From positions 2,170,001-2,234,000 of the forward strand of contig NZ_CP041216.1 of assembly GCF_020511155.1 (NCBI RefSeq): a stretch of DNA of 64,000 nucleotides, given 5' to 3'. Positions within the stretch are counted from its first letter, which is position 1, and each line of letters starts with the position of its first letter. This DNA is from Shewanella glacialimarina. Lineage in GTDB: Bacteria; Pseudomonadota; Gammaproteobacteria; Enterobacterales; Shewanellaceae. The position numbers were made by a program, and so were the translations under genes. The notes under the pieces were generated by a model. It was given only the letters and a program-made list of their open reading frames with translations, had not been told where the DNA came from and made no database searches. Shown here one piece after another: positions 18,739 through 26,875 of this stretch.

Positions 18739-20388
18739 GTGGCCATACATGAGCGTGCAGGGACGTTAGCATTGCAATCGGATTTAGTGAATATTCCTAA
18801 ATTAATGAGTTATTACTACCGGATGATCCCCAATGTTGCCGATGTGCAACAAAAGGTGACTTTTGGTACGTCTGGCCATAGAGGCAGTGCATTCAATTGC
18901 AGTTTTAATCAAATTCATATTTGGGCGATTACACAAGCTGTGATTGATTATCGACAGTCGGCTAATATTACCGGCCCTATGATTGTGGGTTATGACACTC
19001 ATGCGTTATCTTATGCAGCGTTTATGTCGGTTGTAGAAGTGTTAACCGCCAACCAGGTTAAAGTACTTATCCAAGCTAATGATGGTTTTACGCCTACACC
19101 TGTTGTTTCACAGGCAATAATTTGTGCTAATGCTTCAGCTAAAGGCTCTGCTCACTTAACTGACGGATTAATCATTACCCCTTCGCATAATCCGCCACAG
19201 GATGGTGGGATTAAATATAATCCGCCCCATGGTGGGCCTGCCGAAGGCGCAATTACTAAAATTATTGAAGATAAAGCCAATGCTTATTTAACCCAACAAC
19301 TCAGTGGCGTTAAAAAAGTAAATTTTGGGGCAGCGTTAGCATCGGGTTGGCTACAAGAGGTTGATTTTATTGCACCCTATGTTGACTCTTTAGCTGATGT
19401 AATTGATTTTGATGCTATTAGAAAAGCAAATTTGCGTTTGGGCGTAGATCCTTTAGGCGGCTCTGGCATTTATTACTGGCAACATATTGCTAGAAAGTAT
19501 GATTTAGATATCACCTTGGTCAATGAAAAGGTCGATCCTACATTCAGCTTTATGACATTAGATAAAGACGGCAAAATTCGTATGGACTGCTCATCGCCTT
19601 ACGCCATGGCTGGGTTACTTGCACACAGTGAAAACTATGATTTATGTGTAGGAAACGATCCAGATTATGATCGTCATGGCATTGTTTGCCCAGGCTTTGG
19701 CTTGATGAACCCAAACCACTATTTAGCCGTTGCCATTGATTATTTAATTAGCCACCGTCCGCAGTGGTCTGAAAAACTGTCTATTGGTAAAACACTAGTG
19801 TCCAGTGCCATGATAGACCGCGTATGTGCAAGTTTGAACCGAACTTGCTTAGAAGTGCCGGTTGGATTTAAATGGTTTGTCGATGGCTTAGCCAATAACA
19901 CCATCGCCTTTGGTGGTGAAGAAAGTGCCGGTGCAGCATTCTTAAAGCGTGACGGCAGCACTTGGTGTACTGACAAAGATGGCTTTATCTTAGCGCTACT
20001 GGCCCTTGAAATTACTGCTGTGACGGGCAAAACACCCGCACAACGTTATCAGGAATTAACGGCTCAATTTGGTGAAAGTTTTTACACTCGAATAGATAGC
20101 CCAATTAGTCTCAAGAAAAAAGTAAAGTTTGAATTGTTAAACAGTGACAGCTTTACCGATACTGTATTAGCCGGTGAGCCGATAACGGCAATACTGTCCC
20201 ATGCACCAGGTAATAATGCGGCAATCGGCGGTATTAAAGTGACCACAGAAAATGGTTGGTTTGCGGCGCGTCCATCAGGCACTGAGGCGTTATTCAAAAT
20301 ATATGCTGAAAGTTTTATCAGTCAGCAGCATTTGGACAATATCATTACTCAAGCGCAACAAATGATTGATAACGCCCTAAAAGGCTAA
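18739..20388 (+). CDS. pgm: Phosphoglucomutase (alpha-D-glucose type)
   Basis: Interconverts glucose-1-phosphate and glucose-6-phosphate, linking glycolysis to the glycogen genes at the left of the window. 549 residues (E. coli 546). TFGTSGHRGSAFN opens the first domain; the phosphoserine loop is ITPSHNPPQDGGIKYNPP; the metal loop GNDPDYDRHGI and sugar loop FGGEESAGAAF follow, then the phosphate-binding ARPSGTEALFKIY. The start is GTG with AAAGGAGA six bases upstream, giving MAIHERAG as in E. coli. It is 21 bases after seqA. Confidence 0.97.
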   Translation: MAIHERAGTLALQSDLVNIPKLMSYYYRMIPNVADVQQKVTFGTSGHRGSAFNCSFNQIHIWAITQAVIDYRQSANITGPMIVGYDTHALSYAAFMSVVEVLTANQVKVLIQANDGFTPTPVVSQAIICANASAKGSAHLTDGLIITPSHNPPQDGGIKYNPPHGGPAEGAITKIIEDKANAYLTQQLSGVKKVNFGAALASGWLQEVDFIAPYVDSLADVIDFDAIRKANLRLGVDPLGGSGIYYWQHIARKYDLDITLVNEKVDPTFSFMTLDKDGKIRMDCSSPYAMAGLLAHSENYDLCVGNDPDYDRHGIVCPGFGLMNPNHYLAVAIDYLISHRPQWSEKLSIGKTLVSSAMIDRVCASLNRTCLEVPVGFKWFVDGLANNTIAFGGEESAGAAFLKRDGSTWCTDKDGFILALLALEITAVTGKTPAQRYQELTAQFGESFYTRIDSPISLKKKVKFELLNSDSFTDTVLAGEPITAILSHAPGNNAAIGGIKVTTENGWFAARPSGTEALFKIYAESFISQQHLDNIITQAQQMIDNALKG

Positions 20389-20428
20389 CCCCTTCAGCAT
20401 CATAATAGTTAAATAAAATGACATCACT

Positions 20429-20455
20429 AAACGCACTCTGAAGAGTGCGTTTTTA
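20429..20455. terminator. Bidirectional terminator after pgm
   Basis: AAACGCACTCT, loop GA, AGAGTGCGTTTTT. A strong stem between the convergent pgm and the last hydrogenase-operon gene. Confidence 0.88.
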
Positions 20456-20478
20456 TTTACACATTTTATGCAATGAAT

Positions 20479-20658
20479 TTATTTTTTCATTTTCCATAAA
20501 ATACCTGCCACGATAGCCACTAACAAAATTGCTGGCGCCATTTGCTCAAAGTGATGGAATAAGCCCGGTGCACTATGGCCTTCATGAGCAAAGGCTGCCC
20601 CAGAAAACACCATCAGAGACATTGCTGCGCTCAATACTACAGAGTTAAATTTTATCAT
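20479..20658 (-). CDS. HupE-like mini membrane protein at end of hydrogenase operon
   Basis: 59 residues: an N-terminal signal segment ending near FSGAAFAHEG, a His-rich HEGHSAPGLFHHFE stretch, one TM helix (MAPAILLVAIVAGILWKM) and a Lys tail. The mature N-terminus resembles the start of HupE/UreJ nickel permeases (AHxGH followed by a helix), but the other helices are absent. AAGGA lies seven bases before the ATG at 20658, better than an upstream TTG. It follows hypA by 68 bases on the same strand. A role in nickel handling or hydrogenase assembly is inference from motif and place only. Confidence 0.65.
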   Translation of the reverse strand: MIKFNSVVLSAAMSLMVFSGAAFAHEGHSAPGLFHHFEQMAPAILLVAIVAGILWKMKK

Positions 20659-20726
20659 TGCCAATTCCTTATACTACTTGTGTGAGTGTTTTTTATTTTT
20701 ATCAATTTTAGTCAGAAAATCAGTGT

Positions 20727-21071
20727 TTAAGTGTCCATCTCTAATTGCATCAACATCATGTCTTCACCATCAATAATTTGCGTATCTGCTGAGCCACAAT
20801 GTGGACATAAAACCGTTCGCTGCGATTGTTCTGACTGTTTTTCGCACTGATGGCACTGTATGATCAGTGGTTGGATCTGCATGTTCAATAGCGCATTTGC
20901 GCACAGGCTATCCAGTTTAAAGGTCATAAAAGCTTGTTCTAATAAGCAAGGTTCCACGCCACTTAATATGCCAACTTTAATGTCAACTCGCACAATTGAG
21001 TTGGCTTTGTGCTGTTTTGCCAATGCTTCACATTGTTCAATCAATGCCATCACAATCGAATATTCGTGCAT
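20727..21071 (-). CDS. hypA: Hydrogenase nickel-insertion protein HypA
   Basis: Nickel chaperone that works with HypB to load Ni into the hydrogenase large subunit. 114 residues. The N-terminal Met-His-Glu ([10 protein letters not shown]) is the family's nickel site. The zinc site has two CxxC pairs, in CHQCEKQ and CPHCGSAD. An in-frame start two codons upstream would displace the MHE motif, so the ATG at 21071 is chosen; it overlaps the hypE stop by one base (TGATG). Confidence 0.96.
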   Translation of the reverse strand: MHEYSIVMALIEQCEALAKQHKANSIVRVDIKVGILSGVEPCLLEQAFMTFKLDSLCANALLNMQIQPLIIQCHQCEKQSEQSQRTVLCPHCGSADTQIIDGEDMMLMQLEMDT

Positions 21072-22084
21072 CAGCAAATCCTTGGCAGAAGTTCCCCATG
21101 GGGCAAATCTAAATAACGATGGCTACCCCAAGGTGTTGTTAATACAACTCTGGTTGGGTGCGCTTCTACCACATGGCCAATAATACAAGCCTGCTCACAG
21201 TGCCCGTAACGTTGCAGTATTTCTACCGCACCTAAAGCAATATCTTGTGGTAGGGCAATCACAAAGGTGCCTTCGTTAGCTAAGTCATAGGGTTCAAAAC
21301 CAAATAACTCACACAGTCCTTTCACTTCATCTGCAACAGGGATGTCCTTTTCTATTAAATCAATTCCGACATTAGAAGCTTTAGCCCATTCATTTAATAC
21401 CGCGGCAATACCGCCACGGGTAGCATCCCGCATGGCATGAAGAGTGACATTTGCTGCAATTAATTGTTCAACCACTGGCCACAGAGTGGCGCAATCACTG
21501 GTTAAGTCAGACTCAAGTTCAAGCCCTTCACGGGCCATTAAAATAGCTGCGCCGTGCCTGCCAATATCTCGTGAGACAATAATGGCATCTCCTGGTTGTA
21601 CATTTTTAGCTGAAATATCAGTTATTAACATTCTGCCAATGCCGGTGGTATTGATAAATAGACCATCAGCACATCCTTTAGGCACCACTTTAGTGTCACC
21701 GCAGACAATTCTTGCACCGGACTGATGCAGTTCATCGGCCATGCTTTGGACAATTTTTTTCAAATCAGTAATTAAAAAACCTTCTTCGATGATAAAACTG
21801 CAACTGAGATATTCAGGTTGCGCCGCCATCATGGCTAAGTCATTTACCGTACCTGCTATGGCAAGTTTACCAATATTGCCACCAGCAAAAAAAAGCGGTG
21901 ATACGGTAAAAGAATCTGTGGTGAACGCCACTGGCCCACAAAGGTTAAGTTTGGCGGCATCCTCTTCGGCGCACAGGATAGGGTTAGCAAATGCACTAAA
22001 GAAAATGGATTTGATCAACTGATCCATTTCTTTTCCGCCTCCACCATGGCTCAGTTGTATCGTTTGGTTAGCAATATTACCCAT
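21071..22084 (-). CDS. hypE: Hydrogenase maturation protein HypE
   Basis: ATP-dependent dehydratase that turns its C-terminal S-carboxamide into thiocyanate, the source of the cyanide ligands on the Fe. 337 residues (E. coli 336). It opens with [16 protein letters not shown] and shows a PurM-type ATP site. It ends in PRIC, with the C-terminal Cys that HypF carbamoylates. It overlaps hypD by eight bases and hypA by one. Confidence 0.97.
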   Translation of the reverse strand: MGNIANQTIQLSHGGGGKEMDQLIKSIFFSAFANPILCAEEDAAKLNLCGPVAFTTDSFTVSPLFFAGGNIGKLAIAGTVNDLAMMAAQPEYLSCSFIIEEGFLITDLKKIVQSMADELHQSGARIVCGDTKVVPKGCADGLFINTTGIGRMLITDISAKNVQPGDAIIVSRDIGRHGAAILMAREGLELESDLTSDCATLWPVVEQLIAANVTLHAMRDATRGGIAAVLNEWAKASNVGIDLIEKDIPVADEVKGLCELFGFEPYDLANEGTFVIALPQDIALGAVEILQRYGHCEQACIIGHVVEAHPTRVVLTTPWGSHRYLDLPHGELLPRIC

Positions 22085-23198
22085 TCAGAATGTCTCCATA
22101 ACGATAGTAAGCATTACACGCACCTTCGGAGCTCACCATACAACTGCCAAGAGGTGTTTCAGGGGTACAACCGCGGCCGAATACTTTGCACTCTTTAGGA
22201 CCAGCAAGTCCCCGTAATATATCTGCGCACTGACAGGCTTTATGATCGTCAATGGGTTCAGTGGACAAAATAGATTTAAAATGATGCTCTGCGTCTCGTC
22301 GTTGATACTCAGGCTTTAATTGCAACGCTGATTTAGCAATCGGCCCCAGTCCTCGCCATCTAAACTCATCTCTGGGTTCAAAATAGCGATTAACCAGTTG
22401 CTGTGCATGAATATTGCCGTCAAAACTGACCGAGCGAGTGTATTGCACCTCAAGTTTTGGCTGTTTAGCCACTTTCTGTTTGACGATTGATAATATAGAT
22501 TGCATCACATCAACCGGTTCAAACCCCGATACCACAACAGGGGTATGATATTGATCCACTGCAGCTTGATAGATTTTCGCACCCGAAATAACACTGACAT
22601 GGGCTGGACCAATGAAGGCATTAACCTTAGATTTTTTTTCAGTCATTACGGCATCAATAGCCGGTGGGACAAGTACATGGTTGATGTGAAATAGCAGATT
22701 GTTGACGGTTTGTTTTTCAGCCTGTTCAATTAACGCTGCAGTCATTGGGGTCGAGGTTTCAAATCCAATGGCAAAAAAGACCACCGTTTTATCTGGGTTA
22801 TCTTCTGCAATTTTTAGTGTATCCAGTGGATCATAGATGGCTCTAATATCGCAACCCTTAGCGCGATGATTAGCCAGACTACCTGTAGAGCCTGGTACCC
22901 TAATCATATCGCCTAAACTGACTAATATCACATTAGGCTCATTCGCTAAGGCAATGGCATGATCAATCCGCTCTTTAGGCATCACGCAAACAGGGCAGCC
23001 AGGGCCATGAATAAATTTGATGTTATCGGGCAACAGTTGCAATAAACCGTATTTCATAATGGTGTGGGTATGACCGCCACACACTTCCATGATATTAATG
23101 GGTTCATCGACGAGTTCAGCGAGTCGTTTAATCTCTGCGGCTAAAGAATGAATCGTCGCAGGGTCTCGAAAGCCTTGATACAAGTCTTTAAGCTTCAT
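22077..23198 (-). CDS. hypD: Hydrogenase maturation protein HypD
   Basis: [4Fe-4S] scaffold protein that, with HypC, holds the Fe while CN and CO ligands are added. Conserved Cys motifs are MEVCGGHTHTIMKYG, HGPGCPVCVMP and the C-terminal cluster region (CADILRGLAGPKECKVFGRG). The ATG at 23198 gives 373 residues, equal to E. coli HypD, and begins MKLKDLYQGFRD. The ATG six codons earlier would overlap hypC and is less likely. Confidence 0.97.
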   Translation of the reverse strand: MKLKDLYQGFRDPATIHSLAAEIKRLAELVDEPINIMEVCGGHTHTIMKYGLLQLLPDNIKFIHGPGCPVCVMPKERIDHAIALANEPNVILVSLGDMIRVPGSTGSLANHRAKGCDIRAIYDPLDTLKIAEDNPDKTVVFFAIGFETSTPMTAALIEQAEKQTVNNLLFHINHVLVPPAIDAVMTEKKSKVNAFIGPAHVSVISGAKIYQAAVDQYHTPVVVSGFEPVDVMQSILSIVKQKVAKQPKLEVQYTRSVSFDGNIHAQQLVNRYFEPRDEFRWRGLGPIAKSALQLKPEYQRRDAEHHFKSILSTEPIDDHKACQCADILRGLAGPKECKVFGRGCTPETPLGSCMVSSEGACNAYYRYGDILNG

Positions 23199-23199
23199 A

Positions 23200-23439
23200 T
23201 TATTCACCGTGCTCATTCATTGATGCGACAATTTCTTGGTATAACACCAAGCTTTGTTGCGCATCGTGATGATCAATTTTATTCATCACAAAACCAATAT
23301 GAATAAGCACATAATCGCCTATTGAGAGAGGCTCAGACATTAGATGGCTGCTGACTCGCCGTTTAACCCCCATAGTATCGACCGTGACACTTGCATCATC
23401 ATGAATTTCAACAACTTGTGAAGGCACAGATAGGCACAT
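23200..23439 (-). CDS. hypC: Hydrogenase assembly chaperone HypC
   Basis: Small OB-fold chaperone that carries the Fe(CN)2CO unit with HypD to the large subunit. 79 residues. The essential Cys2 is present in MCLSVPSQVVEI, and the domain continues with the expected VDTMGVKRRVSSHL strand. A GAGGAGG ribosome site precedes the ATG. It sits two bases from hypB and one from hypD. Confidence 0.97.
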   Translation of the reverse strand: MCLSVPSQVVEIHDDASVTVDTMGVKRRVSSHLMSEPLSIGDYVLIHIGFVMNKIDHHDAQQSLVLYQEIVASMNEHGE

Positions 23440-23441
23440 GG

Positions 23442-24251
23442 CTAGACCTCCTCAATATTAGTTGTGAGCTTAGGTGCTAGGGTCTGGTTTTGGTCTAAAC
23501 CTTGTTTTATAACCGAGTGTAGACTTAAATTTTTCATGTGTTCGGCAGCTAACCAGTTAACTAAAGGAGTAAATGAGTTAGGCTCTTTAATCGATAGCTG
23601 CATTAATTCAACATGGGGATTAAGCTTATAAAGTTCAGTTTTTGCCTGTTCAATATCAAAATCGAAATAGGGCAGCAAATCAGTTTTGGTGATCACCACT
23701 AAATCAGCTTTTCTGAACATAACTGGATATTTTTCAATTTTATCATCACCTTCAGGCACTGATAGCAACACAATATTTTTGTGGGTACCCACATCATAGC
23801 TAGCCGGACAAACAAGGTTGCCGACGTTTTCAACAAAACAAATATTCAATGATTCAAGATCAACATGATGTAAGGCCCCATGCACCATAAACGCATCTAA
23901 ATGACAAGCCGAACCGGTTTGAATTTGATACGCCGCAATACCCTGAGCGATTAATCTGTCTGCATCTCGAGAGGTTTCTAAATCACCTTCAATAACGGCA
24001 TATTGTAATGGGGAGTAATGATGTAAATGCTCCAGCAATGCTGTTTTGCCACTGCCTGGGCTACTCATGATATTAAATGCAGTCACTTGATGTTGATTGA
24101 AGTGATCTCGATTGTGATGCGCCTCAATATCGTTTTTATCGAGAATTTTGTGGATCACAGACAAGGTTTTCTTATCATTCAATTGAGGATTAGTTTTCAA
24201 TGAATGATCGTGATGAGTATGGGTAATAGAACAACCGCAATCCTGGCACAT
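23442..24251 (-). CDS. hypB: Hydrogenase nickel GTPase HypB
   Basis: SIMIBI-class GTPase that drives nickel delivery with HypA. 269 residues. The N-terminal high-affinity nickel motif is MCQDCGCS, followed by a short His-rich stretch (THTHHDH). The P-loop is SSPGSGKTALLEHL; other G-motifs appear at ENVGNLVCPASYDVG and TKTDLLPY. The His-rich run is much shorter than in nickel-storing HypBs such as that of Bradyrhizobium. There is a gap of 134 bases to hypF, the widest break inside the operon. Confidence 0.97.
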   Translation of the reverse strand: MCQDCGCSITHTHHDHSLKTNPQLNDKKTLSVIHKILDKNDIEAHHNRDHFNQHQVTAFNIMSSPGSGKTALLEHLHHYSPLQYAVIEGDLETSRDADRLIAQGIAAYQIQTGSACHLDAFMVHGALHHVDLESLNICFVENVGNLVCPASYDVGTHKNIVLLSVPEGDDKIEKYPVMFRKADLVVITKTDLLPYFDFDIEQAKTELYKLNPHVELMQLSIKEPNSFTPLVNWLAAEHMKNLSLHSVIKQGLDQNQTLAPKLTTNIEEV

Positions 24252-24385
24252 ATACTTTCCTAACGAGATGTTGATAGAATAATTCTGCGCCAGAATGGAT
24301 ATGAAAACTTTGATGAATATCAGTTTTGGGAAAATGTTTAACTGTTAACAAAACGTTAATTCAGTTTTGCGACACGGGTCTCATT

Positions 24386-26875
24386 TTATTCACCCTGTTT
24401 TGTCTCACTTTTATTTTGATAACAGTGTAATGCATACCAAAGTTGGCCTAATGCGATACCGCCATCATTTATTGGCACCAGTTTAGGAGACAACACAAGA
24501 TGATTGTCAGTTTCTGCATCGGTTAAACAATGGCTCAATAAGTGTTTATTTTGAAAAACACCGCCGCTCAATACCATGGGATATTGAGGATACTCTTGCG
24601 CAATATGTTTAATTGAATCGGCGATCGCCCTGATAAATTGATTGCAGATTTTGGGGATATATACTTTCGCAGGGTCTTTGGTATGACAAATTATCTCAAT
24701 GATATCTTTAAACAATTCTTGGCTTTGCCAAATAATAATATCCGCTTGTGGTAAAGCTTTTATGGATAACAAACTGACTTGTTCGGTATCTACATTAGCA
24801 CTGCCTATCACTGATGAATCTCGCGCTTCAATAATAGTTGCAGCCGTTAATGACATGGCTTTGGCCGCCTGCGCCTCGATTAACATTCCGGCTTGACCTT
24901 CAAATTCATTTAACTCAATAAGCCCAAGTGCGACAGCAAGTGCATCAAATATTCTGCCCACTGCTCGACAGGGAATACAGTGACTGTTGTTAAGCCATAA
25001 TCGATGTAGATTATTAAGTTCAATAAGTGACAAGCGTTTAATCGCCGGAATTGGCATTTGGCTAATCTGGGTCACTGTGTATGAATCAAATAACAATGCC
25101 AACAATATGCGAACTGGCTGCTTGATGGCTTGTTCACCGCCAATCAACTTAAACTCACTAAAATGGGCGAGTGTCGTAAATGTATTCACATCAGCTAGCA
25201 TCACCTCGCTGCCCCAAAGAATACCTTTGTCACCTAAGCCTGTGCCATCAAAACTAAAACCAATTACTTTATGCCGATATTGGTTAGCGGCCATTACCGC
25301 AAGAATATGAGCATAATGATGTTGGGTCGATAATGGCGTCACACCATAATGTTGGGCAATAAAGCGATTTGCCCATTGGCTGGGAGCATATTCGGGGTGG
25401 TTGTCGTTAATAATGCACTTGGGACTAAAGTGATAAAGTCGTTTGAATGTCGTTAAGTTATCTTCAAAATACTGCTCTGCTTCAAGACTGAATAAATCAC
25501 CAATATGTGGCGATAAAATCATATTACGATTAAACGCCAATGCAATAGTGTTTTTTTGTTGCGCTCCAACGGCGAGTGTAGGCTCAAAATTTGAGGGTTC
25601 TAATCCATGGGCAAGGGTGAGTGGAGCATAACCTCTGGCAAGTCGTATCACTTGTAATTGGTCATTAATCACCTGTACCACGCTGTCGTCACACGCATTG
25701 GCGATAGGGCGGTTATGGTCAACAATGGCATCGACTACATGACCTAATTGGCTAATAATACCTTCCAGACTGCAAATAATAGGTTCGCCACTGCGATTAG
25801 CACTAGTTGCCACGATAGGCTTGTTAAATTGTTGGAGTAATAGGTGATGCAAAGGCGTGTAGGGTAAAAATATCCCGATGCGATCTATCCCGGGTGCAAC
25901 ACTTTTTGCTAAAACGGGTCTGGCATCTTTAGACGGTTGTCGATCTAACAAGTCGGGATTGACTAATGCTTCTAACGAACGAGTCATTTTTGCAAGTAAA
26001 GTAATGGGTTTTTCAGCGCTGTCTACAACTTGCCATTCAACGTCAGTACCTACCGCCAAATGTTTAGCTTGCTCAAGATTAGCAGCCATAACCGCTAAGG
26101 GTTTAGCGGGGCGATGTTTACGTTTTCTTAGGGTGATTACCGCGGCGTCATTGGTAGCATCGCAAACTAAATGAAATCCCCCTAATCCTTTTAATGCCAC
26201 TATTTTACCTTGATTGAGTAAGGTTACCGTTTGGGTTATCACCTCGGTTGATTGGCAATTCACTTGGACATTATCGACATATAAACTTAGTTGTGGTCCA
26301 CAATGATTACAGCTAACGGGTTGTGCATGGTAACGTCTATCAAAAGGGTCATGGTAGGCTTTAGCACATTGTTCACACATATCAAAGTCAGCCATGGACG
26401 TGAAATGACGGTCATAGGGTAGATGTTTAATAATCGTATAGCGCGGCCCGCAATTGGTGCAGTTGGTAAACGGATAAAGATAGTGGCGATTGTGTTTATC
26501 TTGCATCTCAGTTAAGCAATCCGCGCAAGTGCTTTTATCTGCAGACACCGCCACTATGGCCTGGGAATCGCTAGTCTCACTTTGTAAAATATTAAAATGA
26601 TCAAATGTCGTGCTGATAGGTTCCTCAACAAAGACTAGCTCATCTATTCTTGCCAGTGGCGGTGGCGAGGATTGCAACCTAGCAATAAACAAGTCTATTT
26701 TAGCCGACTCACCTTGTAGGACAATCTCAACCCCTTGGTTGTCATTGAGTACCGTTCCCGCAAGTTTGAGCTCATCTGCAAGGCGATACACGAATGGCCT
26801 GAAACCCACACCTTGGACAATGCCTTTGGCCATTAAGCGTTTTTGGCACATCAAAGTGGTAGTTTTTGGGGCCAT
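24386..26875 (-). CDS. hypF: Carbamoyltransferase HypF
   Basis: Uses carbamoyl phosphate and ATP to carbamoylate the C-terminal Cys of HypE. 829 residues (E. coli 750). The acylphosphatase domain has GIVQGVGFRPFVYRLA (residues 18-33). Two zinc fingers of form CxxC-x18-CxxC begin near residues 117 and 167. The YrdC-like domain follows, around TVTLLNQGKIVALKGLGGFH. The Kae1-like domain has STQHHYAHILAV, FSFDGTGLGDKGILWGSE and LSGGVFQNKHLL. The ATG overlaps the stop of the upstream gene (TAATG), so translation is coupled. Confidence 0.97.
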   Translation of the reverse strand: MAPKTTTLMCQKRLMAKGIVQGVGFRPFVYRLADELKLAGTVLNDNQGVEIVLQGESAKIDLFIARLQSSPPPLARIDELVFVEEPISTTFDHFNILQSETSDSQAIVAVSADKSTCADCLTEMQDKHNRHYLYPFTNCTNCGPRYTIIKHLPYDRHFTSMADFDMCEQCAKAYHDPFDRRYHAQPVSCNHCGPQLSLYVDNVQVNCQSTEVITQTVTLLNQGKIVALKGLGGFHLVCDATNDAAVITLRKRKHRPAKPLAVMAANLEQAKHLAVGTDVEWQVVDSAEKPITLLAKMTRSLEALVNPDLLDRQPSKDARPVLAKSVAPGIDRIGIFLPYTPLHHLLLQQFNKPIVATSANRSGEPIICSLEGIISQLGHVVDAIVDHNRPIANACDDSVVQVINDQLQVIRLARGYAPLTLAHGLEPSNFEPTLAVGAQQKNTIALAFNRNMILSPHIGDLFSLEAEQYFEDNLTTFKRLYHFSPKCIINDNHPEYAPSQWANRFIAQHYGVTPLSTQHHYAHILAVMAANQYRHKVIGFSFDGTGLGDKGILWGSEVMLADVNTFTTLAHFSEFKLIGGEQAIKQPVRILLALLFDSYTVTQISQMPIPAIKRLSLIELNNLHRLWLNNSHCIPCRAVGRIFDALAVALGLIELNEFEGQAGMLIEAQAAKAMSLTAATIIEARDSSVIGSANVDTEQVSLLSIKALPQADIIIWQSQELFKDIIEIICHTKDPAKVYIPKICNQFIRAIADSIKHIAQEYPQYPMVLSGGVFQNKHLLSHCLTDAETDNHLVLSPKLVPINDGGIALGQLWYALHCYQNKSETKQGE

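Noticed and set aside
24252..24385. Internal promoter between hypF and hypB
   Set aside because: The 134-base gap invites one, but I found no convincing -35/-10, FNR box or hairpin.
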